Positions 53,710-61,455 of a stretch of 64,000 nucleotides of DNA are shown here, one piece after another. Numbering within the stretch: the first letter of the stretch is position 1; each line of letters begins with the position of its first letter. The position numbers were made by a program, and so were the translations under genes. The DNA is from Pseudomonadota bacterium. Its GTDB lineage: Bacteria; Myxococcota; Myxococcia; Myxococcales; Myxococcaceae. The notes below the pieces were generated by a model, which saw only the letters and a program-made list of their open reading frames with translations, did no database searches and was not told where the DNA came from. The stretch covers positions 1 to 64,000 of the forward strand of contig JAFAAN010000052.1 in NCBI GenBank assembly GCA_023426545.1, in the 5' to 3' direction.

Positions 53710-54066
53710 ATGCGCTGGAAGGTGAACAACGAGACGCGGCAACGGCTGCTCGCGGACGGGGCGGAACGAGCCACCTCGTTCCTCCGACGGTTCAAGGGGC
53801 TCATGGGGCGCCGCTCGATGGCCGTGGGCGAGGGGCTCCATATCGTCCCCTGCAACTCCATCCACACTTTCTTCATGCGCATCCCCATCGACGTGCTGTT
53901 CCTGGACGCCCAGGGCCGCATCGTCAAGCAGATGCCCGCACTGCCCCCCTGGCGAGCCACCTCCGTCTACTTCCAGGCCCGCTCCGTCCTGGAGCTGCCC
54001 GCGGGGGTCCTGGCGGCCAGCGGCACCCAGGAGGGGGACGTGCTCCATTTCGAGCCCGTCCCCTGA
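53710..54066 (+). CDS. DUF192 family protein
   Basis: 118 residues. Core signature HTFFMRIPIDVLFLD with GLMGRRSM before it and GDVLHFEPV at the end, the full DUF192 beta fold. Many members carry a signal peptide; this one does not. Function of the family is unknown. Only 17 bases from trmL's start on the other strand. Confidence 0.88.
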   Translation: MRWKVNNETRQRLLADGAERATSFLRRFKGLMGRRSMAVGEGLHIVPCNSIHTFFMRIPIDVLFLDAQGRIVKQMPALPPWRATSVYFQARSVLELPAGVLAASGTQEGDVLHFEPVP

Positions 54067-54113
54067 GCCCCGGCCCGGTATGCCCCCGCCTGTCCGGCCG
54101 GAACGCACGAGTT

Positions 54114-54142
54114 TTGACCGATTTCCGAGCGCTTTGTTAACC
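54114..54142 (+). promoter_or_regulatory. Possible promoter of the PP2C gene
   Basis: TTGACC (54114-54119), a 17-base spacer and TTAACC (54137-54142). The -35 is good and the -10 is weak. It lies about 40 bases before ATG 54184. Confidence 0.35.
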
Positions 54143-54183
54143 TCGGCCGCCACTTTCTCAGCCTTTTTGAAGAGTTCTCGCGC

Positions 54184-54948
54184 ATGCGCATCGAGGTAGC
54201 TGGCAGCACCCACGTTGGGATGAAGCGGAATCACAACGAGGACAACTTCCTGATGCTCCCGGAAGAGTTTCTCTTCTGCGTGGCGGACGGCATGGGCGGA
54301 CACTCGTCGGGAGAGATCGCGAGCCGCATCGCGGTGGACGAGCTCGGCGAGTTCTACAAGCTCACGTCCAAGGACCAGGACTGCACCTGGCCCTTCAAGA
54401 TGGACAAGACGCGCAACTACGACGAGAACCGGCTGGCCACCGGCATCAAGCTCGCCAACGCGCGCATCTTCGAGAAGGCCTGCTCCGAGTCGAAGCTCAA
54501 GGGCATGGGCACCACCATCGTCTCGGTGCACTTCTGCCAGAACGCCGTCTACGTGGGCCATGTGGGCGACAGCCGCGTCTACTACTTCCGCGGCGGCACG
54601 CTGAAGCAGGTGACGGAGGACCACTCCCTGCTCAACGACTACCTCAAGGCGAAGAAGCTCTCGCCGGAGGAAATCGAGAACTTCCCCCACAAGAACGTCA
54701 TCGTCCGGGCGCTCGGCATGAAGGAGAACGTCCAGGTGGACGTCTCCCGCGTGGAGCCGCAGGAGGACGACATCTTCCTGCTCTGCTCGGACGGGCTGAG
54801 CGGCATGGTGACGGACGCGCAGATGCAGGAGATCCTCCAGCGCACGCCAGAGCTGGAGAAGGCCTGCTCGCAGCTCATCGACATGGCCAACGCCGCGGGT
54901 GGCAACGACAACGTCACCTGCGTGCTGGCCCGCTACCACGCCGCCTGA
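54184..54948 (+). CDS. PP2C-type protein phosphatase
   Basis: 254 residues. Metal-dependent Ser/Thr phosphatase: HNEDNFLMLPE, FCVADGMGGHSSGE, TTIVSVHFCQ, VGHVGDSRVYYFRGG, LLCSDGLSGMVTD, GNDNVTCVLARY, with all Asp metal ligands. No membrane segment. It may reverse the action of kinases such as the two in this window. From memory, M. xanthus Pph1 is a PP2C of this size, essential for growth; whether this is its ortholog needs a comparison. Confidence 0.94.
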   Translation: MRIEVAGSTHVGMKRNHNEDNFLMLPEEFLFCVADGMGGHSSGEIASRIAVDELGEFYKLTSKDQDCTWPFKMDKTRNYDENRLATGIKLANARIFEKACSESKLKGMGTTIVSVHFCQNAVYVGHVGDSRVYYFRGGTLKQVTEDHSLLNDYLKAKKLSPEEIENFPHKNVIVRALGMKENVQVDVSRVEPQEDDIFLLCSDGLSGMVTDAQMQEILQRTPELEKACSQLIDMANAAGGNDNVTCVLARYHAA

Positions 54949-54958
54949 GCGGCGGCGC

Positions 54959-55987
54959 TCAGCGCCCGCCCAGCGGCGCGGCAATCCGGTGCGCGCCCCA
55001 GGCGAGCACCTCGGAGAGCGTCTCTCCCGGGGACACCTCGGTGTCCTCGAAGACGGCCGCCCGTTGCAGCCGCGCGCCTGACGCCACCCTCGCGCCCGCC
55101 TCCAGGGACACGCCCGGCCCCACCGCCGCGCCCGCCTCCACCGTGGCGCCCCGCCCCAGGTATGCCGGGCCCTCCACGCTCCCGCCCGCGCGCGCCGCCG
55201 GGTGAGCCCAGGCGCCCCTCGCGTCGCGGACGATGCCCGCCAGCGGCGAGTCCGCGCCCAGCCACTCCAGCCGCACGCGCCCGGCGAGCACGTCCTGCAC
55301 CGTGGCCAGGTAGCGCGAGGGCGTGCCCAGGTCGGACCAGTACCCGTCCACCCGGGCGCCGCGCACCGTCTGCCCCGCTGCCATGGCGCGCACGTAGACG
55401 TCGCGGTTGATGTCCTCGGCGCCCTGAGGCGACATGAAGTCGAAGACGCGCGGTGACATGACGTGCACGCCGGTGAAGTGCCAGGGCGTCAGGCCCTCGC
55501 CACCGGGGCCATGGCCGGCGATGCGCCGCACCGTCCCCGCCGCGTCCAGCTCCACCGCCGCGTACGTCTCCCCTGAGGGCATGGGCTGGAGCACCATTGT
55601 CGCCAGCGCGCCGGAGGCCTGATGCATGGCCACCACCGGCTTCAGGTCCACCGGGTAGAGGATGTCCCCGTTGAACACGAGGAAGTCATCGCCCGACAGG
55701 AAGTCGCGCAGGCCGCGGATGCCGCCGCCCGTCCCCTGGATGACGGGCTCGTGCACCACGTGGAGCGGGAGCCTGGCACGCGCGCACTCGGCGCGGGCCA
55801 CCTCCGTCATGGTGTCCGGCAGGTGATGGGTGTTGATGCCCACCGCCGTCACGCCGGCCGCCTTCAGCACCGACAGGTGGTAGCGCAGCAGCGGCTGCCC
55901 CAGGAACGGCAGCGCCGGCTTCGGCCAGCGCTCGGTGAGCGGACGCAGGCGCGTGCCCAGGCCCGCGCAAAGGACCATGGCCTTCAT
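54959..55987 (-). CDS. Sugar-1-phosphate nucleotidyltransferase, MurU/GMPP-like
   Basis: 342 residues from ATG 55987. N-terminal Rossmann domain with the pyrophosphorylase signature AGLGTRLRPLTERWPKPALP, FLVFNGDILY and GYWSDLGTPSRY. The last 110 residues carry hexapeptide-like strands (GPAYLGRGATVEAGAAVGPG, GARVASGARL), so a left-handed beta helix. It starts one base after the phosphotransferase. Paired with an AmgK-like kinase, a MurU role (UDP-MurNAc from MurNAc-1-P in wall recycling) is likely, though MurU of Pseudomonas lacks the extra domain. Confidence 0.78.
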   Translation of the reverse strand: MKAMVLCAGLGTRLRPLTERWPKPALPFLGQPLLRYHLSVLKAAGVTAVGINTHHLPDTMTEVARAECARARLPLHVVHEPVIQGTGGGIRGLRDFLSGDDFLVFNGDILYPVDLKPVVAMHQASGALATMVLQPMPSGETYAAVELDAAGTVRRIAGHGPGGEGLTPWHFTGVHVMSPRVFDFMSPQGAEDINRDVYVRAMAAGQTVRGARVDGYWSDLGTPSRYLATVQDVLAGRVRLEWLGADSPLAGIVRDARGAWAHPAARAGGSVEGPAYLGRGATVEAGAAVGPGVSLEAGARVASGARLQRAAVFEDTEVSPGETLSEVLAWGAHRIAAPLGGR

Positions 55988-55988
55988 C

Positions 55989-57029
55989 TCAGGCCGCCAG
56001 CTCGGGGACGTACGCCGCCACCAGGTCCTGGAGCCGCCGCAGCTCCGGCCTCCGCGCGAAGGCGTCACGCACGTAGCGCAGCGACGCGGGGATGGACACC
56101 AGGAAGCCCGGGTTGCCCTTCACGCGGTGGATGAACTCGAAGCGGCCCGCGTCCTTCAGCTTCCGCTGGATGGTGAGCAGGTCGAAGAAGGCCTTGAACG
56201 ACGCCGCGTCGATGCGCTCTCCGCTCACCTCCTCGAAGGTGGCGATGTAGCGGTCCAGCATCCGGTCCACGAAGTCGCGGTCCAGCTCCACATAGCTGTC
56301 GCGCAGGAGCGCCACCAGGTCGTACTGGCGCGGGCCCTGGAGGGCGTCCTGGAAGTCGATGACGACCAGCTCCCCCTCCTTCATCATGATGTTGCGGCTC
56401 TGGTAGTCCCGGTGCGTGAAGCCCCGAGGCGCCGCGGCGAGCTGCCGGGCGATGTCACGGAAGGTGGCGTCCAGCTCGGCGCGCTCGGCGTCGGTGGGCT
56501 TCCTGCCGCTCCACGCCTCCAGGCCCCACTCGCGGAAGTGGTGCAGCTCCCAGTCGTAGAGGTCCTCGTCGAAGGCGCGGGTGAAGGCCAGGCAGTCAGG
56601 GTCCGGGTGCCTCTCCGCCGCCGCGCGCAGGCGCGCCAGCAGGTCCACCGCGCGGGTGTAGAGCGCCTCGTGGTGCTTGCCACCGTCCAGCGCGGACTCG
56701 AAGGTGATGTCGCTCAAATCTTCAAGCACCATCATCCCCGCCGGCTCGTCGTAGCGGAGGATGCGCGGCACGCGCACGCCCAGCTTCGCCAAGTAGCGGT
56801 GCACATTGAGGAAGGGAAGCTCCTTCGGCGGCTCCCCCTGGGTGACCTCGTCGCTCTTCTTCGTCGCGTCGGGCGGCATCACCATCACCACCCAGCTCTC
56901 GGGGGGCGCGCCAACGCGGTAGTACGAGCGGCTGCTCGCTTCGCCCTTCAGCTTCGTGATGGGGGCGCTGGGAACGGGATGGCCAACGGCCTGTCCCACC
57001 TGGTCGCGCAGGGCGGCCTCGAGTTCCAT
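55989..57029 (-). CDS. Aminoglycoside-phosphotransferase-like sugar kinase, AmgK-like
   Basis: 346 residues from ATG 57029; a TTG at 57062 gives 11 more. APH fold: GEASSRSYYRV, MVLEDLSDITF, catalytic GFTHRDYQSRNIMMKEG, metal VVIDFQDALQGPRQYDL. HRDYQSRN and the FQDA segment match AmgK, the anomeric MurNAc/GlcNAc kinase of peptidoglycan recycling. The uridylyltransferase-like gene is next to it on the same strand with one base between, the same pairing as amgK-murU in Pseudomonas. Confidence 0.8.
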   Translation of the reverse strand: MELEAALRDQVGQAVGHPVPSAPITKLKGEASSRSYYRVGAPPESWVVMVMPPDATKKSDEVTQGEPPKELPFLNVHRYLAKLGVRVPRILRYDEPAGMMVLEDLSDITFESALDGGKHHEALYTRAVDLLARLRAAAERHPDPDCLAFTRAFDEDLYDWELHHFREWGLEAWSGRKPTDAERAELDATFRDIARQLAAAPRGFTHRDYQSRNIMMKEGELVVIDFQDALQGPRQYDLVALLRDSYVELDRDFVDRMLDRYIATFEEVSGERIDAASFKAFFDLLTIQRKLKDAGRFEFIHRVKGNPGFLVSIPASLRYVRDAFARRPELRRLQDLVAAYVPELAA

Positions 57030-57251
57030 ATCGACGGGGTTCTCCGGAGGGGGTTGTTGCAAGTCCGCCCGAGTATCGGAGGCGGCCCCACCCGGGTCAA
57101 AGCCCTGGCCGGGCGGATGCCAGGACGCCCCCCGGGCTGTCGCCCACCCGACGCGCGGCCCTTATCGCTCCGTCACGGCCGGGTGCGTCGCAACACCCCA
57201 CCTTCCGGGGCGGGTCCGCCGCTCACCAGGGGCTCAAGAGGCCGCGCGCTG

Positions 57252-57280
57252 TCGACCGGGCCCCAGCGGCGGCATATAAG
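57252..57280 (+). promoter_or_regulatory. Sigma-70 promoter of the cystathionine beta-synthase gene
   Basis: TCGACC (57252-57257), a 17-base spacer and TATAAG (57275-57280), 33 bases before ATG 57314. Confidence 0.65.
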
Positions 57281-57313
57281 ACGCGCCGCGAACCCTTATT
57301 TACGGAAGCTGCG

Positions 57314-58681
57314 ATGGACATCCACGAGAACATCCTCACCGCCATTGGCGACACGCCGCTGGTCAAGCTCAACAAGCTCGTCGGACCGGACGACGCCACC
57401 GTGCTGGTCAAGTGCGAGTTCATGAACCCGGGCGCGTCCATCAAGGACCGCATGGCGCTCTACATCCTCGAGAAGGCCGAGCGGGAGGGGAAGCTCAAGC
57501 CCGGCGGCACCATCATCGAGAACACGTCCGGCAACACCGGCATGGGCGTGGCGCTGGCCGCGGCGGTGAAGGGCTACAAGTGCATCTTCACCATGCCGGA
57601 CAAGATGTCCCTGGAGAAGATCAACCGCCTCAAGGCGCTGGGCGCGCAGGTGGTGGTGACGCCGACGAACGTGCCGGCCGAGGACCCGCGCAGCTACTAC
57701 GAGACGGCCAAGCGCCTGCACCGCGAGACGCCGGGCGCGTTCATGCTGAACCAGTACCACAACCCCGACAACATCGAGGCGCACTACCACACCACCGGCC
57801 CCGAGATTTACGAGCAGACCGAGGGCAAGGTCGACTACTTCGTCGCGGGCCTGGGCACCGGCGGCACCATGAGCGGCGCCGGCAAGTTCCTGAAGGAGAA
57901 GATTCCCGGCCTCAAGAACGTGGGCGTGGACCCGGAGGGCTCCGTCTACGAGGGCTACTTCAAGACGGGCAAGCTGACCGAGCCGCACGTCTACAAGGTG
58001 GAGGGCATTGGCGAGGACATGCTGTGCGGCGCCATGGACTTCACGCACGTGGATGACGTGCGCCAGGTCGATGACCGCCAGTGCTTCACCGCGGCGCGCC
58101 GTCTGGCCCGCGAGGAAGGCATCTTCGCTGGCGGCTCCGCGGGCGCCGCGGTCCACGTCGCGGTGCAGTTGGCCAAGGAAGTGGGCAAGGGCAAAACGAT
58201 TGTCGTCGTGCTGCCGGACTCGGGCAGCAGCTACATCAGCAAGTTCCACTCCGACGAGTGGATGCGCGACAACGGCTTCCTGGAGGAGAAGGGCTCCGGC
58301 ACCGTCCGCGACATCGTCGGCGAGAAGCGCAAGGAGGTGAAGACGGCGCGCCGCGGTGACAAGGTGGACCAGGTGGTGGAGACCATGCGCGGCCACGGCA
58401 TCAGCCAGATGCCGGTGGTGGCCGACGACGGTCGCGCCGTGGGCATGGTGCACGAGTACGACCTGCTCAACGCGCTGGTGGCCGGCAAGGTGAAGTTCAC
58501 CGACACCATCGACGCCATCATCGCGCCGCTCCAGGGCGCGCTGTCGCTCGACACCAGCATCGCCCGGCTGCGCGAGGTGTTCGCCCAGGACAATGTGGCG
58601 GTGGTGAAGGACGGCGAGAAGGTGGTCGCCATCGTCACCAAGATCGACCTCATCGACTACCTGCACCGCACGGCGGCGTAG
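57314..58681 (+). CDS. Cystathionine beta-synthase with C-terminal CBS pair
   Basis: 455 residues. PLP domain about 1-320: NPGASIKDRMA (PLP Lys), NTSGNTGMGVAL, GLGTGGTMSGAGKFL. Two CBS motifs about 330-455 (RRGDKVDQVVETMRGHGISQ; DNVAVVKDGEKVVAIVTKID). Condenses serine (or O-acetylserine) with homocysteine to cystathionine, as in the eukaryotic enzyme; the CBS pair may bind S-adenosylmethionine, by analogy. A gamma-lyase/synthase gene lies 2.8 kb downstream on the other strand. Confidence 0.93.
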   Translation: MDIHENILTAIGDTPLVKLNKLVGPDDATVLVKCEFMNPGASIKDRMALYILEKAEREGKLKPGGTIIENTSGNTGMGVALAAAVKGYKCIFTMPDKMSLEKINRLKALGAQVVVTPTNVPAEDPRSYYETAKRLHRETPGAFMLNQYHNPDNIEAHYHTTGPEIYEQTEGKVDYFVAGLGTGGTMSGAGKFLKEKIPGLKNVGVDPEGSVYEGYFKTGKLTEPHVYKVEGIGEDMLCGAMDFTHVDDVRQVDDRQCFTAARRLAREEGIFAGGSAGAAVHVAVQLAKEVGKGKTIVVVLPDSGSSYISKFHSDEWMRDNGFLEEKGSGTVRDIVGEKRKEVKTARRGDKVDQVVETMRGHGISQMPVVADDGRAVGMVHEYDLLNALVAGKVKFTDTIDAIIAPLQGALSLDTSIARLREVFAQDNVAVVKDGEKVVAIVTKIDLIDYLHRTAA

Positions 58682-58710
58682 GCCCCGGCGCGACGGCGCC
58701 GAAGGCACGA

Positions 58711-58748
58711 AGGGCCTCCACGTTCCCCACGCGGGAGCGGGAGGCCCT
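58711..58748 (+). terminator. Terminator hairpin between CBS and maoC genes
   Basis: AGGGCCTCC (58711-58719) and GGAGGCCCT (58740-58748) make a perfect 9-bp stem between two convergent genes; GTGTTTC follows on the plus side. May serve both strands. Confidence 0.6.
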
Positions 58749-58755
58749 CCGTGTT

Positions 58756-59217
58756 TCAGGCGGTGGGCGCCCCGCCCTGCCGCCGCCGGCCGAAGAGCAC
58801 GTTGGCCAGCTCCGTCATCACCACCTCGTCCTTCTGGTTGCGCACCTCCATGCGGAGCTTGAGGGCGCCCCGGTCCGGCTTGCTGCGCGACGGCGTGGCG
58901 GAGACGACCTCCACGCGCACGCGCAGCGCATCACCGGGCCGCACCGGCTTGAGCCAGCGCAGCTCGTCGAGCCCCGGGGAGCCCAGGCTCGCCGTCTGCC
59001 CCAGGAAGCTCTGCACGAGCAGCCGGTGACAGAGGGAAGCGGTGTGCCAGCCGCTGGCCACCAGCCCGCCGAAGATGCTGCCGCGCGCGGCCTCGTCACT
59101 CAGGTGGAAGGGCTGCGGATCGAACTGCGTCGCGAAGGCGATGATGTCCTCGCGCGACACGACGAGGGGGCCGTGCTCGCTCACGTCCCCCGGCTGGAAG
59201 TCCTCGAAATAGCGCAT
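58756..59217 (-). CDS. MaoC-like (R)-specific enoyl-CoA hydratase
   Basis: 153 residues. Hot-dog fold with the hydratase-2 motif FDPQPFHLSDEAARGSIFGG, including the catalytic Asp and His, and GWHTASLCHRLL after it. Likely hydrates (R)-3-hydroxyacyl-CoA or a related thioester. Last gene of the CesT-like/lipase-like run, with 10 bases to the gene before it, but its relation to those genes is unclear. Confidence 0.88.
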   Translation of the reverse strand: MRYFEDFQPGDVSEHGPLVVSREDIIAFATQFDPQPFHLSDEAARGSIFGGLVASGWHTASLCHRLLVQSFLGQTASLGSPGLDELRWLKPVRPGDALRVRVEVVSATPSRSKPDRGALKLRMEVRNQKDEVVMTELANVLFGRRRQGGAPTA

Positions 59218-59227
59218 GGGCGCTACT

Positions 59228-59767
59228 TCAGCGCGACGCGTCCTTGGATTCCAGCTCCTCCGGATGGAACACGCGCGACGCGACGCGGTCCAGCACCTCG
59301 GAGTTCCACTTGATGCTGACCTTCATCAGCCGGCGCATCTCCTTGGCGAAGGTGCGCTCGTGCGGCATGCGGGTGTAGGTCCGGGCCAGATAGAGGCCCT
59401 GGTTCTCCGGCTCGTACTCCACGGTGCCGCCGCCCGTGTCCGTCCCCTCCCGCTCCTCCGCCTGGAAGCCCTCGATGACGCCGGGCTTGGGCGGCTCACG
59501 GAAGCGGTACACCAGGGCGCTGCACTTCAGCGCCTGGGTGTCCTCCAACCATTCGAAATACAACGAAGCGCCCCCCGCGGAGAGGCCGCCGAAGCCCTGG
59601 GGGTTGATGCCCGGGCTGGGCGGCGTGCCCTCCTCGTGGAGAAAGCCCTGGACCAGGCGCTGCGCCGACTCCCGCGTGAGCGGTGTGTCGGCGGGAGCAG
59701 CGGGGCCGAGGCCCGCGATCCACGACCTCAGAAGGCCAGCGAGGCCACTGCGGGGAGCGGTGCCCAT
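59228..59767 (-). CDS. CesT-like protein B, paralog of the protein at 60879
   Basis: 179 residues. Clearly related to the protein at 60879-61301 over about 130 residues: INPQGFGGLSAGGASLYFEW, KPGVIEGFQAEE, GTDTGGGTVEYEPEN, LARTYT, MKVSIKW. It has about 40 extra residues at the front and 14 at the end. The beta-rich order with a final helix and TGGGT-LxLSR pattern resembles type III secretion chaperone (CesT/Tir) folds, which also occur as effector escorts or immunity-like proteins. This is inferred. It starts three bases after the lipase-like gene ends. Confidence 0.65.
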   Translation of the reverse strand: MGTAPRSGLAGLLRSWIAGLGPAAPADTPLTRESAQRLVQGFLHEEGTPPSPGINPQGFGGLSAGGASLYFEWLEDTQALKCSALVYRFREPPKPGVIEGFQAEEREGTDTGGGTVEYEPENQGLYLARTYTRMPHERTFAKEMRRLMKVSIKWNSEVLDRVASRVFHPEELESKDASR

Positions 59768-59770
59768 GGG

Positions 59771-60769
59771 CTACTTGTTGAAGTTGCCTTCGCGCGCCTG
59801 GTCGAACGGCACGCGGTTCTTGAGGTACACGTCCTCGAACTTGTGACCGTCCAGCGGGTTCAGGTGGAAGTCGTTGAAGTGGTGGACCTTGGAGCCCTTG
59901 CCACCGTCCACGGCGGGGTTCCACTTGTCCGCGACGGGGCCCAGGCCGAAGAGGCTGGGGACCGGGTCACCGCGGTTCACGTAGTGCACGTAGTTCGGGC
60001 CGTCCGGGTAGGTCATGGCGGCCGCGCCGAACGTCTCCACGTTGATCTTCCCCATCAGCGCCTGGGCGTCCTGCTTGGACATCCCATCTTCGATGCGCAG
60101 CCGGTTGTACACGTCGTTCAGCGCGCGGCTGGAGATGAGGCCCCCCTGGCTGTGCGCCATCAGGTGCACGTCACGGCCGGCCTTGATTTCGCCGTAGAGC
60201 GTGTCCGCCAGGGTGTCCACGGCGGGGTTGGTGCCCTTGTCCAGCTTGTCCTTCACGCACTGGGCCAGGTCCGCGCCCATGCCCTCGGTGGCGTTGTGGA
60301 TGCCGATGACGCGCGCGCCCGTGGTCTCCGCGATGGACTGGAGGCTGTTGAACTGGGCGTCCTTCGTCGTGTTGATGCCGTTGACGTAGAGGATGGTCTG
60401 TGACGGGTTCGGGTTGTTGCGCGGCGTCACGCCCGGGATGTCGCTCAGCGGGGTGCCCGGCGGGAACGTCGCGCCATTGGCGCCCACCAGCTTGCCGTCA
60501 TGCACGCGGTCCGCCTGGTTGCCGCCGCCGAAGAACTCCTGCACGCCCCGCGCGCCGCCCACGACGGCGCTCTGCACGTTGCGGGCGGTGCCGGAGACAG
60601 CGTTCTCGAAGCCGTCCACGAACTGCCCGACCTTGCGGCCACCCGCGACCGCGGCGCCCTTCACGTTGTCGACGGCGTTGCCCACGGCGTCCTGCGTGCG
60701 GTCAATGGCCCGCTCGGCGCCAGTGCGAACCGTGTTGATGAGCTTCCGGCCGCGCTCGATGGGATTCAT
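59771..60769 (-). CDS. Lipase/esterase-like alpha/beta hydrolase with amphipathic N-terminal repeats
   Basis: 332 residues. Residues 1-85 are repeated amphipathic helices (GAERAIDRTQDAVGNAVDNV, GTARNVQSAVVGGARG), without a signal peptide. Then an alpha/beta hydrolase: TILYVNGINTT, nucleophile LMAHSQGGLISSRAL (A-x-S-x-G form), Asp in NRGDPVPSLFG and His in VHHFNDFHLNPLDGHKF. The GDPVP motif and HSQGG match class-3-type lipases and bacterial phospholipase effectors. It lies between two paralogous CesT-like genes, with a 9-bp inverted repeat just before it. An effector or toxin role is a hypothesis. Confidence 0.7.
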   Translation of the reverse strand: MNPIERGRKLINTVRTGAERAIDRTQDAVGNAVDNVKGAAVAGGRKVGQFVDGFENAVSGTARNVQSAVVGGARGVQEFFGGGNQADRVHDGKLVGANGATFPPGTPLSDIPGVTPRNNPNPSQTILYVNGINTTKDAQFNSLQSIAETTGARVIGIHNATEGMGADLAQCVKDKLDKGTNPAVDTLADTLYGEIKAGRDVHLMAHSQGGLISSRALNDVYNRLRIEDGMSKQDAQALMGKINVETFGAAAMTYPDGPNYVHYVNRGDPVPSLFGLGPVADKWNPAVDGGKGSKVHHFNDFHLNPLDGHKFEDVYLKNRVPFDQAREGNFNK

Positions 60770-60807
60770 GGGGGCTCCAGAGTGTTTTTTTGGGAAAAGT
60801 GAACGTC

Positions 60808-60858
60808 AGTGTGGGGATTATCGCCCCGGAGTCCCAGAAGTTGCGCTCACCCCACACT
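60808..60858 (-). other. Inverted repeat between CesT-like A and the lipase-like gene
   Basis: AGTGTGGGG (60808-60816) and CCCCACACT (60850-60858), perfect over 9 bases with a 33-base spacer. On the minus strand a short T-rich stretch follows. Could be an attenuator or an operator. Confidence 0.5.
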
Positions 60859-60878
60859 TAACGCGCCGCGCCAGCGGA

Positions 60879-61301
60879 TCAGCTCCCGAAGACGCGGTCC
60901 GCCACCCGGTTGAGGACGTTGCTGCTCCATTCGAGGCTGGCCTTCATCAGCCGCTTCATGTCGTCGTTGAAGATGGGAATCTGGGGGGCCGTGGTGTAGG
61001 TCCGGCTGAGGAACAGGGACTTGTTCTCCGGCTCGAAGTCCACGGTGCCGCCGCCGGTGTCGGTGCCGGCCTTCTCCTCGGCCTGGAAGCCCTCCAGGAT
61101 GCCCGGCTTGGGGTTGTCCCGGAAGCGGTGGATGAGCGCGCTGCACTCCAACGCCTGCTCCTGGTCGTGCCACTCGAAGTAGAGCTGGGCATCGCCCAGG
61201 GCGATGCCGCCGAAGCCCTGCGGGTTGATGCCGACGCTGTTGGGGTTGCCGTTGGCGGCGAGGAACGCCTGCGCCAGCATCTGCGCTTCTTCTCGGGTCA
61301 T
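60879..61301 (-). CDS. CesT-like protein A, paralog of the protein at 59228
   Basis: 140 residues. Begins with a helix (TREEAQMLAQAFLAANGN), then the same core as its paralog: INPQGFGGIALGDAQLYFEW, ALECSALIHRFRDNPKPGIL, GTDTGGGTVDFEPEN, LFLSRTYT, MKRLMKASLEWSSNVLNRV. GGAG lies nine bases before ATG 61301. CesT-like by pattern only. First gene of the run A, lipase-like, B, maoC. Confidence 0.65.
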   Translation of the reverse strand: MTREEAQMLAQAFLAANGNPNSVGINPQGFGGIALGDAQLYFEWHDQEQALECSALIHRFRDNPKPGILEGFQAEEKAGTDTGGGTVDFEPENKSLFLSRTYTTAPQIPIFNDDMKRLMKASLEWSSNVLNRVADRVFGS

Positions 61302-61455
61302 GGGGTGTCTGTCTCCAAGAGCACGGGCTGCCTGAGGCCCCAGCCTAGCAAATCAGCACGCCGCCTCCAGCACGCTGGAAACGGCCAGGGCCTCCACACG
61401 CTGCGCCAAGGCGAGCGCGGGGAGGCCCCGGAGTGGCGCGGTGGCGCCGGTGTCG

